From: Pelargonium nanum
Lineage: Eukaryota > Streptophyta > Magnoliopsida > Geraniales > Geraniaceae
DNA: 33,812 bases
Direction of reading: 5' to 3'
Assembly: GCA_036897485.1 (NCBI GenBank)
Contig: JAYMTF010000558.1
Location: forward strand, 1-33,812
Shown here: piece by piece, positions 9,808 through 19,715 of the stretch
Layout of the letters: every line of letters begins with the position of its first letter
Position numbering within the stretch: position 1 is the stretch's first letter
Notes under the pieces: generated by a model
Databases searched by the model: none
What the model was told of the DNA's origin: nothing
The model's input: only the letters and a program-made list of their open reading frames with translations
Translations under genes and position numbers: made by a program

Positions 9808-12800
9808 ATGGACACTCCTGAGAGGAACCAGATCTCCGCTCCTACGCCTCTTTCTAAATTCGAGGTCCGCTCTTTGCTTTGTTTTCTTCACCGTTGACCG
9901 TTTCTAGTTTTCGAGGGTCGATAATGGTTTCTGTTTGTTTTTTGCTTCATGGGTCGGAGATGCATGTGTTTGATTTCTGTGTTTTGTTTTTGTTGAGTTT
10001 AGGGTTTTATTTCTTCTCAGATTGAGTGTTGTTCGGCTGTTTTTGAGCCCTTGATTTGGGTTTAGGTGTTTTTTTTTTTTTGCTGTTAATCGACTGGAAA
10101 TAACAGTCACTCCAGTGTTCTCACTTAATACTTCAATTAAGTCCTTTTCTTGGTAAAGATGTCCTCTTTTGGTTTATGGTTGCTTCATCTTTGGATTTAG
10201 GGTTTTTTATTTTTTGGGTTTTGTAAAACAACTTAGATTCTGCTATTGGGTAAGCATCTACCCCAATGTGCTTCAGGGTTTGTGTTTTTTAGGGTTACAT
10301 GAGGACATTTGATCCTCTAATTCAATTTCTGACATAATTATGTGTTTCTTTTGGTAATTTGTGTGTAAATTGAGGTTAATTTTAGTGGGTTTTGTTTCTT
10401 CTGTTTGTTGAATTTTTCCATGAAAAAGTTGTAGTTGTTTGCATTTGTTACTTGAACTGGGTTTGATTTTGTTACAAATTGTTCTGTTTATATCTCCTGG
10501 GTGTTAACAAGGATGTATTTCAACACCTCCTGCAGGATTCCCCAGTATTTAACTACATCAACAGTCTCTCTCCGATCCAGCCTGTTAGGTCTACGCACAT
10601 TGCTCAGTCTTTCAACTCTCTCACTTTTGCTTCCCCTCCGTCTGTTTTCACTTCTCCCCATGTCAGTTCTCACAAGGAATCTAGGTTCCTTAAGAGGTAA
10701 TTTGCTGTTTTTCTTTGATTTCTTGTCCAATTTGTATAAGCTACTACTAATTATCTTTTTCAGTTCATATTATATTTACTCTTTTACTTTATGTTCAATA
10801 TGTTCTCTATTTTCAGGCATCAGAATCCAGATCCATCTAAACCTGAATTTTCATCTGAAAATGATGGTAAAGTATGTTCTAGTGATGGGGTCATGGATTC
10901 CGCTCAGCTGCGTAATCCACTATCAAATATTGATCCCGGGGTTTCCACTGAAAAATGTTCTGTCGAGCCCCCCAGTGTACATCCAAAACCTGCAATTGAG
11001 CTGCCAAAAACTTTGAAATATGATTGTGGTAGCCCCAATATCAACCCGGTTTCTTGTGGTGTTGAAACCAATAGTTCGGGATTGGCTGATGCATCAACAT
11101 CACTTGTTAAGAAGGCTTCTGAGAAAGCTTCATCTGAAGGTGATGTGCAACGACAAGTGACATCCCAATCTGAGCAAGAAAGGGAAGGGACAGCATATGA
11201 ATGGGAGAGTTTGATTTCTGATGCTTCTGATCTTTTAATTTTCAATTCCCCTGATAATACAGAGGCTTTTAAGGAGCTAATGCAGAAGTCACTGGACCGC
11301 GGGAGAAGATTTTGTTCTTCTCTTGTGTCACAATGTACCCTAGATGACATGAATGCTGTGCAGAGTACACTGCTTGTTGATTCAGATGGTTCTGTTCAAC
11401 ACTATGGAACAGATGGACCTTCTTCTCAACCTGGAGAAACTAGTGAAGCTCAGATGAAGAATGATCTCGATAATGCTTGTCTCAAACAATGCATGGTTAG
11501 CAATCCAAATGATAAAATGGATAATGAGGTAGGAACATACATCCTATTCTCTTATGAAGTAAACAGACAAGTTCATGCTTGTACTAGAGTATCATTTTTT
11601 TGCAGCATAATTTGCATGTATAGAAGTTAATGGAGTAGAATAGGTTGTGTTTGTTCAAATGTTGTCTCATATTCCTATTGATCTATTTGTCTACATGCTA
11701 CTTCAACTATAGTTTGAGCAATTCATTTGTGTCACAGGAATACCTGTATAGCCTAGTTTTACCTGTTTAGTGTCCGGGCTGTTGCAGGGGAGCACTACCT
11801 AGCATCTTATATTTTTATTGCAGGGGAGCACTACCTAGCATCTCCCCGATCAAGGCTGTTACTAATCCATAATATTGTACATTTTCCAGATGCAGATTGT
11901 GCATATTTATGCAACTGGAATTGTAACAAGTGTTTAGGTGTTCTCGCGGTGTACTGTAGGGAATACCCCTAATTCTAGAGATTTTTGTCTGCTATTGGCT
12001 CAAATTGTCATGTCATGTTTTCTTCTGCATTTGTTGATGTTCACAATGGATGGTCTAATGGTACTCATAGCTGTCTTTTCTGCTTGTTGTAGCCTATTTC
12101 CAATTTGCATCGTGGGATGCGAAGGCGGTGTCTGGACTTTGAGATGGCCGGGGCTCATAGGAAGAATTTAAATGGCAGTCTGCATTGTAAATCTTCTTTA
12201 TTATCACAATTCGACGAAAAAATTGCCTTAAGTGATCATTCAGTTTCTATTAAGCCCAGTGGTGATTCCTTGCGGCGCATTTTACCTGGAATCGGTTTGC
12301 ACTTGAATGCTCTTGCAACTGCTTCAAAGGACTACAAGAGCCTCAAGTGTGAAACTCTGTCGTCCGGAAGACAAATAATAAATTTGTCAGGCTCTGTTGC
12401 CTCTTTTGATTCCTCTACTGCCAATCAGGAACCTCTTCCTAAAGTGTCGGCATCTTCAGCTGCTGATAGAGACCAGGATGCTGCTGAAGATGGGGTTCAG
12501 ACTATGGAAGATGCTTCTGGGGTATCGGCATACCTACTTTCTGAAGAGTTCAATCAGAATAGCCCCAAAAAGAAAAGGTATGTACATTTATCAAATTGTT
12601 GTGAACATCATATATCTCATTATAGTCCAAATCTGTATTTTGTTTGTTGTTTTTTTCTTTTGTTCATTATGGTTTGGATTGGATTGGATTGGATTTTGCA
12701 GACGTAGACTGGAACAAGCGACTGAAACTGAGAATAGTTGCAAGCGTTGTAACTGTAAGAAATCAAAATGTTTGAAACTGTAAGTTCTCTTCTCTTTATA

Positions 12801-14927
12801 TTTCGAGCACATGTGGTGGTTGGGTTATATGATTGTCATTTGACTTAAAATGCTACATGTAATCCTACATATTAATGAATTAGACCACCTAACACAGTAA
12901 AGCTTGTATAACTCTGATGACTTGTGTAAAAGAGTATTATAACTGTATGCTTCTACCTTCTTGAAGGATGAGGGAATGATGGTTTACTGTTATTATGATA
13001 TGGTTATTGCTTTTTTTTTCATCTCCTGTTTTGTTCTATTTAGATCCCTTTTCTGTTCTGTTTTTTTATTTGTGGTCGCCACTCATCATTGACATTTAGA
13101 AATTAGAAATATCTTGCTTTGAAACTTCCATGTTATGTAATACACTAATATAGTGTTTCGATCCCTTGGGTTATATGATTGTGAGCTAACCTGGCCTCTG
13201 TAATTTCTACTTGGCTATATATGATGTCCTGGAGATCCAGCATATATTATTCCTTTTTTTTGAAGTGAGGAAAAAGAGGGAGGAAGCTTGGGTGCAGGTT
13301 TTCTTTCTATTGATTTATGCACGTTGTAGTAGTTTGCAACGTTGCAAGTAATAAACTTGCTCAACACCTAAGTTGGAATGGAGGAGCATGGCAACCTTAT
13401 TTCCAATCCATCACCTGACCAATATGTTAATGTCACTGGATTTGGTTTTATACTTCATTTATTTATCGTGTCATGCATAGTTGGAGAGACTAAAATATGA
13501 ATAAGTAGGTTTGCGATTTTCTATTTATCATGTCATGCATAATTGGAGTGACTAAAAAATGAATAATTAGGCTTGTGATTTTCTGTTCCATGCTTTTATA
13601 TGACTTTCCCAAATTATTTTTTCTTACTATAATTTTATTTTTGTGTGGCAGTTATTGTGAGTGTTTTGCTGCTGGTGTGTACTGCATAGAGCCTTGTTCA
13701 TGCCAAGATTGCTTCAACAAACCGATTCATGAAGATACTGTTCTTGCCACTCGCAAACAGATAGAATCACGTAATCCGTTGGCCTTTGCTCCTAAAGTTA
13801 TTCGTAGTGCTGACTCTGTTCCGGAAATTGGGGTAAAAATATGAGCCTGACCCTACTCTGTTGTAGATTGGTATTGTGAACTGCTATTTAATGTCTATAT
13901 GATTTCACTTGCAGGATGAATCTAAAACACCAGCTTCAGCACGGCACAAACGTGGATGCAACTGCAAGAAGTCAAGTTGCCTAAAGAAATACTGCGAATG
14001 CTATCAGGTTTTTCCCCATTCATGTTCTGTCTGCTTGTTGTTCCATACTTTCAAATACTGATAATGACAAGTCATCGTTTCTTTGTTAGGGTGGTGTTGG
14101 ATGCTCGATCAACTGCCGATGTGAAGGTTGTAAGAATTCATTTGGTAGAAAGGATGGTGAGTGTAGTCTCAAAGCTTACATGAATAATTAATTTTTATCA
14201 GATCATCGGTGCCAAATCCGTTAATGATCATTTTTTAAATAATCAATTTGTACTTCTAAACTGTCGTGATTGATGTTTGCTAATTGTTCCTAGCTTGTTT
14301 TTTTCTATGGTATGAAGGGTGCTCTCTATTAGGAACTGAAGGTGAACAAGAAGAAGAAGAATCTGAACTGTTTGATAAGAGCGTGGTAGACAAAGCCTTG
14401 CAGAAAACTGAAATTCAGCATAACGAAGACCAGAAGTCAACTTCTGTTGTTCCCATGACTCCATTACAGCTTTACAGGTATTACTATTGAACTACTATAA
14501 ATAAACTTTTGATAATTGTGTCGTGTCGAGTCTGACTATATTTTTCGGTGCCAGACCATTGATTCAGTTGCCATTTTCATCAAAGAGCAAACCGCCAAGA
14601 TGTACATTCCCTGCAATTGGATCCACCTCTGGATCGTTTAGCAGCCAAAAATTTGGAAGACCTAGTATTATTCGATCTCAACCCAAGTTTGAGAAACAAT
14701 CTCAATCTCAAACTCAAACAGGTGGTGTGGAAGATGAAATGCCAGAGATTTTACGAGAAAATAGCTCTCCTAACGGTGGAGTGAAGACGGGTTCTCCCAA
14801 CAGCAAGAGGGTCTCCCCTCCTCACTGTAACTTTGGGTCGTCTTCCCCCGGGAGTGGGAGGAGGAGTGGCCGCAAGTTGATACTGCAATCAATTCCTTCG
14901 TTTCCTTCGCTCACTCCGCAGCATTAA
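9808..14927 (+). CDS. TCX2: Tesmin/TSO1-like CXC (CRC-domain) DNA-binding protein, complete, 10 exons
   Basis: Predicted exons are 9808-9864, 10536-10696, 10817-11528, 12093-12577, 12702-12779, 13652-13832, 13915-14007, 14090-14156, 14318-14477 and 14555-14927 (2367 nt, 788 aa plus stop). The start MDTPERNQ, followed by [19 protein letters not shown] (20-38), is typical of the TSO1/TCX2/TCX3 group, as is [10 protein letters not shown] near residue 320. The CRC domain is intact: CXC repeat 1 at 488-518, linker RNPLAFAPK at 538-546, CXC repeat 2 at 573-603. Both repeats fit C-x-C-x4-C-x3-YC-x-C-x6-C-x3-C-x-C-x2-C. Related proteins (LIN54, TSO1, TCX) bind TTYRAA-type CHR elements, and LIN54-type members serve in DREAM/MuvB complexes that control cell-cycle and stem-cell-division genes. 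It should be nuclear. It is longer than the Arabidopsis relatives as I recall them. Which paralogue (TCX2, TCX3 or TSO1) it matches best cannot be settled without a tree. Confidence 0.92.
11782..11843 (+). repeat. Direct repeat, two 26-bp copies, in CXC intron 3
   Basis: Two perfect copies lie at 11782-11807 and 11818-11843, separated by 10 bases. Each starts TTGCAGGGGAGCACTACC and ends AGCATCT. Each also contains a TTGCAG that looks like a splice acceptor, though the predicted acceptor is at 12092. Confidence 0.85.
12676..12695 (+). repeat. GGATT pentanucleotide microsatellite at an intron end
   Basis: Four GGATT units end six bases before the acceptor AG of CXC intron 4 (12700-12701). They replace most of the pyrimidine tract expected just upstream of an acceptor, though a T-rich stretch lies further left (about 12638-12668). 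Confidence 0.8.
13462..13585 (+). repeat. 62-bp tandem duplication in CXC intron 5
   Basis: Unit 1 is 13462-13523 and unit 2 is 13524-13585. Both begin TTTATC(G/A)TGTCATGCATA and continue through TTGGAG, GACTAAAA, TGAATAA and GATTTTCT. They differ at several single bases but keep the same length. Confidence 0.8.
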
Positions 14928-14942
14928 AAATGTGGATTTTCC

Positions 14943-14948
14943 AATAAA
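14943..14948 (+). terminator. Candidate polyadenylation signal of the CXC gene
   Basis: A canonical AATAAA lies 16 bases after the stop codon. That would give an unusually short 3' UTR, so a weaker downstream signal (for example AATAGA near 15050) may be used instead. Confidence 0.35.
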
Positions 14949-15099
14949 GTTGGAATGGAATTTGTTCTAAATCTTCAATTATGTGATTATGTGAGTGTTA
15001 TGTTTTAATGTCATTTGAGCTTTGCCTTCTTTATGTACTTTGTACAACAATAGAATGTCCAACTACCGTTGTATAATATGATATTCTTATTTTAGTGTT

Positions 15100-15870
15100 C
15101 TTATCATTCGTTTGTGATTTGTTAGAAATAATCTTTATATACAAAAGTGGAGAAGCATAACTAGTTTTCCTACAAAATTGATGTCACTAAAGTACAAGAG
15201 ATCTCCAAGGGGGATAACCTAAAATCAACCCTAAAAGATAGGTCAATAATAATAGAAGTATAGGTACCTAAAATCATCTTATTCTAATGAAACCGAAGGC
15301 CCGACAAAATTTCTTTCCTAAAGGGACAAAGTTTTTCTAATCCATTTGGTATATCGTATACTCCCAATCCACTTATAAGAATTATTCCTAACAATACAAT
15401 CAACATCACAATATTCCGAATTTCTCAAATAGAGGGCATCTGAATTAATTGTCACCCTAAATAACCGAGACACAAGAGAAGGAAGAAGTAGCACGTGAAG
15501 AGGAAATTAATATGTATTTATGACATGCAATCTCTTTACCTGATAGGTCCAAAAGTATCATATAAAAATTTCACTAATCTTCCTCTTTGAACGTCTCTAA
15601 TTGTGGTGATTATTCTCCATTGTATAATGAATACAGTGGCAAACAAAAGATGAAGAGAAGAATGATATGATAGGTTGATGAGTTTTCACAACTTGAAACA
15701 AATATGAGATTTAATTGCTCATTTGATGACATGTGACATTTCAATAACCAAAACTCTATTACCTAAAGGATGTTTTTTTATAATACGAGAGAATACATTA
15801 AAATCGACCATTAGGGAGGATAAGAAACCAAAACATCCTCCCTCGGCAAAGGATACAAGCAGTCATCATA
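15100..15870. other. Intergenic DNA downstream of the CXC gene
   Basis: No gene is supported. The right end may include 3' sequence of the retroelement whose RNase H relic follows, since the minus-strand reading continues into it without a clear border. Confidence 0.35.
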
Positions 15871-15879
15871 CAAAAAGTT

Positions 15880-16190
15880 TTTGGGCACCCACATGCGAGT
15901 GTAACCGAATACAGTTTGCTAAAGAAGGTAAAATAAAACAACAACGAGCTAAAAATCCGCCACCTTGTTAGCTCGTCTATCTGTCGATTGAAGCACAAAA
16001 TCATCAAAGAACTTCATACTGTGTCCCTACACTCCAGAATTAAGGTACGGAGAGGATGATCAGAAGAGCAATCTTTGGAAAGAAAAGATCAGCAAACAGA
16101 GTTGGCATCAAATTCAAAGATAACATACTTTAAATTGAGAGCAATGCCCAAGCATAAAATTCATCCCAAGTGCTAGCGGTATATCCAATA
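15880..16190 (-). pseudogene. Decayed RNase H-like fragment of a retroelement
   Basis: Read on the minus strand across several frameshifts and stops, the order of segments follows plant RVT_3/RNase H domains. TASTWDEFYAWALLS is the helix after the first strands, then comes YVIFEFDANS (acidic FEFD), then SKDCSSDHPLRTLILEC, then FFDDFVLQSTDRRANKVADF. The last segment holds the typical R-xx-N-x-VAD ending. At least one frameshift separates LILECRDT from FFDDFV, and another follows VADF. These domains occur at the C-terminus of non-LTR retrotransposon polyproteins and as stray host genes. The reverse transcriptase part is absent, so this is an inactive relic. Confidence 0.6.
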
Positions 16191-16319
16191 TCTACAAGAA
16201 TTAATAGTTATATGATAATGATTGCAATATCAAATATTATTAATAGTTATTATTAGTTAATGAGAGAATTTGTCTACCATATGAGAAAGGAATAGGCATG
16301 CAATGAGAATGTAGAGAAC

Positions 16320-16580
16320 TGTTAAGTTTGGTAAAGTGACATCTTCTAGTGTTGTCTCATCAAGTTTAACATACACATGTACATATTTGTTTGGTAGTTT
16401 AGAGAGTTATCTAGAATAGTTGTGTCTAGAGGTTTTCTTTTAAGTACTATAAATAGAGATGTAATCTTAACATTTTGAATCAAGTTAGAAAACAAAATTT
16501 ATTTTTCCATAAAGAATTTTTCTACCCTCTAGTTTATACAAGTCTCTAATATTTTCATACACTTTCCCCAATTACCAAAA
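16320..16580 (+). repeat. LTR-like or promoter-like relic with TATA box
   Basis: TATAAATA at 16448-16455 is an exact TATA box, with TGTTAAG upstream near 16320 and a CA end near 16573. The layout recalls the U3-R-U5 of a Copia-type LTR. I found no matching 5-bp target duplication, no primer-binding site and no second LTR. A promoter of a lost gene is an alternative. Confidence 0.3.
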
Positions 16581-16851
16581 GAAACTTTCTCTCAACAAAG
16601 TAATTAAGTTTGATCTTAAATATGAAACCCAAGAAATGTAAAAAACAAACTAAAGAACATCAATGTAATGACGACACACAAAAGTTTAAGTAAATACATT
16701 GTTTTTTCAGGGCTAAAAAAGAATTTTCTTAAAGAAAATGTGAAGGCAACAAAAAAAGAGACAAGAGAGAGAGCTATAACTAAAAATTGAATATGACAAA
16801 GATGGAATCTGTTTCCCTATTTATTCGGAAGATTTTTGACGATTGGGGGAG

Positions 16852-16913
16852 TTTGGTAACCTCTTCGCCCAACTTAAATTTCTTTGGTAACCTCTTCACC
16901 CAACTTAAATTTC
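16852..16913 (+). repeat. 31-bp tandem duplication
   Basis: Units at 16852-16882 and 16883-16913 both read TTTGGTAACCTCTTC, then GCCC or ACCC, then AACTTAAATTTC. They differ by one base. Confidence 0.85.
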
Positions 16914-16914
16914 T

Positions 16915-17940
16915 TTGAGACCAAGTTATATATGTTTTGGTCAATGTTTCTTGTTGTTACAAAATGTCTTGTAAGTGTTGGGAATTACCCTGCGCTTGCC
17001 GCCATGCCAACAATCGTTGACAAAATATTGGAATCGGTTCCTCTATATACACACAGGTTTGACCGTTGGGAGGGCGTTCGCCTCTCCACCGTGTTCTCAC
17101 CAAGTTATTTGTCTATGTTTTCTAATCTGTTTTTGGTGTATGTTTCCCATTATTAACAAATATCTTGTAAGAGTTGGAGATACAAAGGTCAACCTATTGT
17201 TGGGTTGGGTTACTTGGGCCAAAGTTAATATTTGCTGACATGCTCTGTTTTGTTCTACTATATTATATGGTGTATTCACGTTTAACTATATCAATAGTAT
17301 AGAGTTTGTGTTTAAAACTATATCAATATGGTAGGGTTCTTGTGTGGTGGGCTGTTAGTGGGTTGTCTCTAACTAACATTAGTGATGAATTATGGTTGTA
17401 AACTATGGGAAATGAAGGTATTTTGGGAATTAATTTTTTAAACAGTCACGTGTGGTGCACATGTTTTGATGACGTGGCGTCCAAAGCTGACTAGGTAGGG
17501 TGACATGGCATCTCACGCTGACGTGAAAGTTAGAAACCTGCTACAGCGGGTCACGTGGATAAAATTAGAAAAAATTGTCAATCCAAGGGTTCAAAACAAG
17601 CAAAAATCATAAATAAGGACCAACTCTAAAATTAGAATAAGTTCAAGGGTTCTCAAACTATTTAACCCTTAAAAATTTCTTAACATTGGTTAAATAAATC
17701 CAAACTTGAAGAAATTGAAATAATAGGGTTTATATGCTATTTCAATCCCTTATATTTCAAATGATGGGAGGTCCATCAATTTAAAAACTTATTTTGCAAC
17801 ATAATTTTACACTTCAATTATTTAAGTTTGTTGAATACAAACACTATAATCACATATTTAATATTCTCCTTAAATTTAGGAAGAAAATTGTAAACGAACT
17901 AGATAATTAGTTTGATATATCAATATTTGTATTGAGAGTG
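16915..17940. other. Gene-free intergenic DNA with a diverged duplication
   Basis: CCAAGTTAT, TTTTGGT and TCTTGTAAG followed by GTTGG occur in the same order near 16920-16985 and again near 17100-17180, which suggests an old duplication of about 180-bp period. Two copies of CACGTG occur near 17445 and 17553. No protein-like frame was found. Confidence 0.35.
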
Positions 17941-17954
17941 TAAAATTGAATTTT
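17941..17954 (+). repeat. Left target-site duplication of SINE 1
   Basis: TAAAATTGAATTTT is identical to 18179-18192. It adjoins the A-rich tail (T-rich on this strand) of the minus-strand SINE. Confidence 0.8.
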
Positions 17955-18178
17955 TTTATTTGGTTTAAACCATGGGGTTCCAGAGCAGACTCTGCGATAG
18001 GCACCTTTAAGCCATTTGAGTATTTGACCATACCCAGACTAATCCTCATTCGAGGCTTGGTCACAGGGTTAAAGATTTCTTACATCTCCCTCATATGTGT
18101 GTTGAGTGGAGATCGAACTAAAGAGCTCTTCCCACTCACGCAGCCCCAACGCACTAACTGCGCCACACCCAATGGGTA
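17955..18178 (-). mobile_element. tRNA-derived SINE 1 (224 bp)
   Basis: Read on the minus strand, the head at 18178 leads into GGTGTGGCGCAGTTAGTGCG with a pol III A box (TGGCGCAGTTAGTGCG, 18150-18165), then a B box (AGTTCGATCTCC, 18108-18119). The body ends in an A-rich tail, AAATAAAAAAA. Perfect 14-bp direct repeats flank it. These are the marks of a tRNA-derived short interspersed element moved by LINE machinery. It carries no coding sequence. Confidence 0.82.
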
Positions 18179-18192
18179 TAAAATTGAATTTT
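18179..18192 (+). repeat. Right target-site duplication of SINE 1
   Basis: TAAAATTGAATTTT adjoins the SINE head and matches 17941-17954 base for base. Confidence 0.8.
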
Positions 18193-19308
18193 CAATTTAA
18201 AAAATGTAAGTTGTTTTTGTTTTAATAAGTTAAAAAATAAATTAAACAAACGCCACCTCAACTGAATTGAAGCTCAAAGTAGGGTAAGTGTATGTAATCA
18301 TAGGTGTCACTTGGGCAATCATGCATGCTATATGATCACACCCAGAATTGGCCATGTGAATAATAAATAGTGTTACATGCAATGTAAAGATGTATTTTTT
18401 CATTATATAATAGTACATATGCAATTGGTTATCTTCTTTTCCATGTGCTGATGTGCATGTCATTTATTGAATTGGTACTACATTTCTCTTGTTTCTTTAT
18501 CATTTTACCTGTGTTGTTCTCTTGCTGATTGAGACCACAAAGCCCATCCACAATTATTGGTATCATACATATTTTGAAAATTCATGGATTTCATTTTTGA
18601 TGAATTTCTTTGAGGTTGCTTTTACTAAAGGCAATCACAAAGTCAAGTAGAGCTTATATTAGAACATCTAAAGACAAAGAAAATCCTAGTGATGGCGGCC
18701 GTTTTTAGTTATACTTGTGTTATCCCCCCCCTGACGGAGAGAGAAGTCCAGCCGATGTCTAGAACTTTGCTTTCTACCTTGTCAAAAAAGAGAAATGAAG
18801 GGAGAAACTGATGAGACCAAATATTATCACATCCATAGAAGATGCAAACCCTTGGTAGATCCTTCCAACTCAACGACTCACGCTTAGATGAGAGATCATG
18901 TAAAAATCATGTTCACTTTCATTCTTCCCATCAAGATAAGAAGTATAGGGAGATCGAAACTCAGGATCGTGGGTTAGCGCAATATCCATCATCAAGATTT
19001 TACCGCAAAACATAGAAAACTCTTAGCGTAATCTTGTCCCCTACTTTTGTTTGTAAGTATAAACAATACCTATTATTTTGATGGAAGTAGATCTCACTCT
19101 TGACATTGAGAAACTTCTTTTTGCTTTCTCTTGTTAAATCATTTCTAGAATTCTCTTTTAACGATCGATGTTGTTCATATTCTCTTGAAGTAAATTCTTA
19201 CTCTCACACTTAAAGTGATTTTTCAGGCACAACTCCAAAAATTCAAAATCAAGGACTCTATCCTCCAGCTTCAACATCCATGACCAACATCCTATTTTTA
19301 GACAAATT
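18193..19308. other. Gene-free intergenic DNA between two SINEs
   Basis: The DNA is AT-rich with a GC-richer patch at about 18685-18780. The short frames show no domain, and I see nothing else I can name. Confidence 0.4.
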
Positions 19309-19324
19309 ACAAACAACTTCTCTA
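19309..19324 (+). repeat. Left target-site duplication of SINE 2
   Basis: ACAAACAACTTCTCTA is repeated exactly at 19515-19530. Confidence 0.85.
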
Positions 19325-19514
19325 CCAAGACATGTTGGACTAAGTGGTTAGAACACTTTGGATTTCCTTTTAGTTCTCAAGTTCGAGTCTCTTTGTCGAC
19401 CGTATGGGGTGAGATTTGTGGGGTGGAGTTTAGGGCGACGCTCCCTTTGGAGAGTGAGAAATATTGTTACTTCGAGTATGGTATCTCGTTGCTGATAAAA
19501 AAATAAAAGAACAA
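19325..19514 (+). mobile_element. tRNA-derived SINE 2 (190 bp)
   Basis: The head contains the A box TGGACTAAGTGG (19336-19347) and a B box AAGTTCGAGTCTC (19379-19391) at tRNA-like spacing. The body ends in an A-rich tail, GATAAAAAAATAAAAG. The element is bounded by a perfect 16-bp target duplication. Its head differs from that of SINE 1, so it belongs to another family or subfamily. Confidence 0.85.
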
Positions 19515-19530
19515 ACAAACAACTTCTCTA
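19515..19530 (+). repeat. Right target-site duplication of SINE 2
   Basis: ACAAACAACTTCTCTA directly follows the A-rich tail and matches 19309-19324. Confidence 0.85.
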
Positions 19531-19537
19531 ACACAAT

Positions 19538-19599
19538 ATTGATAAGACATATAATTTAGTATGTTTATTTGACCTCAAATAAAAAAGGCTCTTATCAAT
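19538..19599. repeat. Nested inverted repeat of 62 bp
   Basis: The outer arms ATTGATAAGA (19538-19547) and TCTTATCAAT (19590-19599) are perfect inverted partners. Inside them TTTATTTGA (19564-19572) and TCAAATAAA (19575-19583) form a nine-base stem with a two-base loop. The element is too short to classify and may be a tiny MITE or chance in AT-rich DNA. Confidence 0.6.
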
Positions 19600-19614
19600 T
19601 ATATATTTCTAATT

Positions 19615-19715
19615 TAACTTTCTTTCCCGTAAAGGAAACACGTGGTGACAATTGAAACTCGAACTTGAGACCTCAAGAGATGCAAGTGCCTTAAGCCACT
19701 TGATGTAGAAAATAT
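19615..19715 (-). repeat. Possible SINE head (degenerate)
   Basis: On the minus strand TGGCTTAAGGCAC (A box, 19686-19698) is followed by TCTCAAGTTCGAGTTTC (B box, 19654-19670) at the usual spacing. No clear tail or target duplication was found, so this may be a truncated or old copy. Confidence 0.45.

Noticed and set aside
10501..11016. 171-codon frame over CXC exons 2-3
   Set aside because: It is a shifted frame across an intron; the exon-joined frame encodes the conserved TSO1-type N-terminus instead.
18107..18170. Possible tRNA gene from A and B boxes
   Set aside because: It does not fold as a complete tRNA by eye and lies inside a SINE with tail and target duplications.
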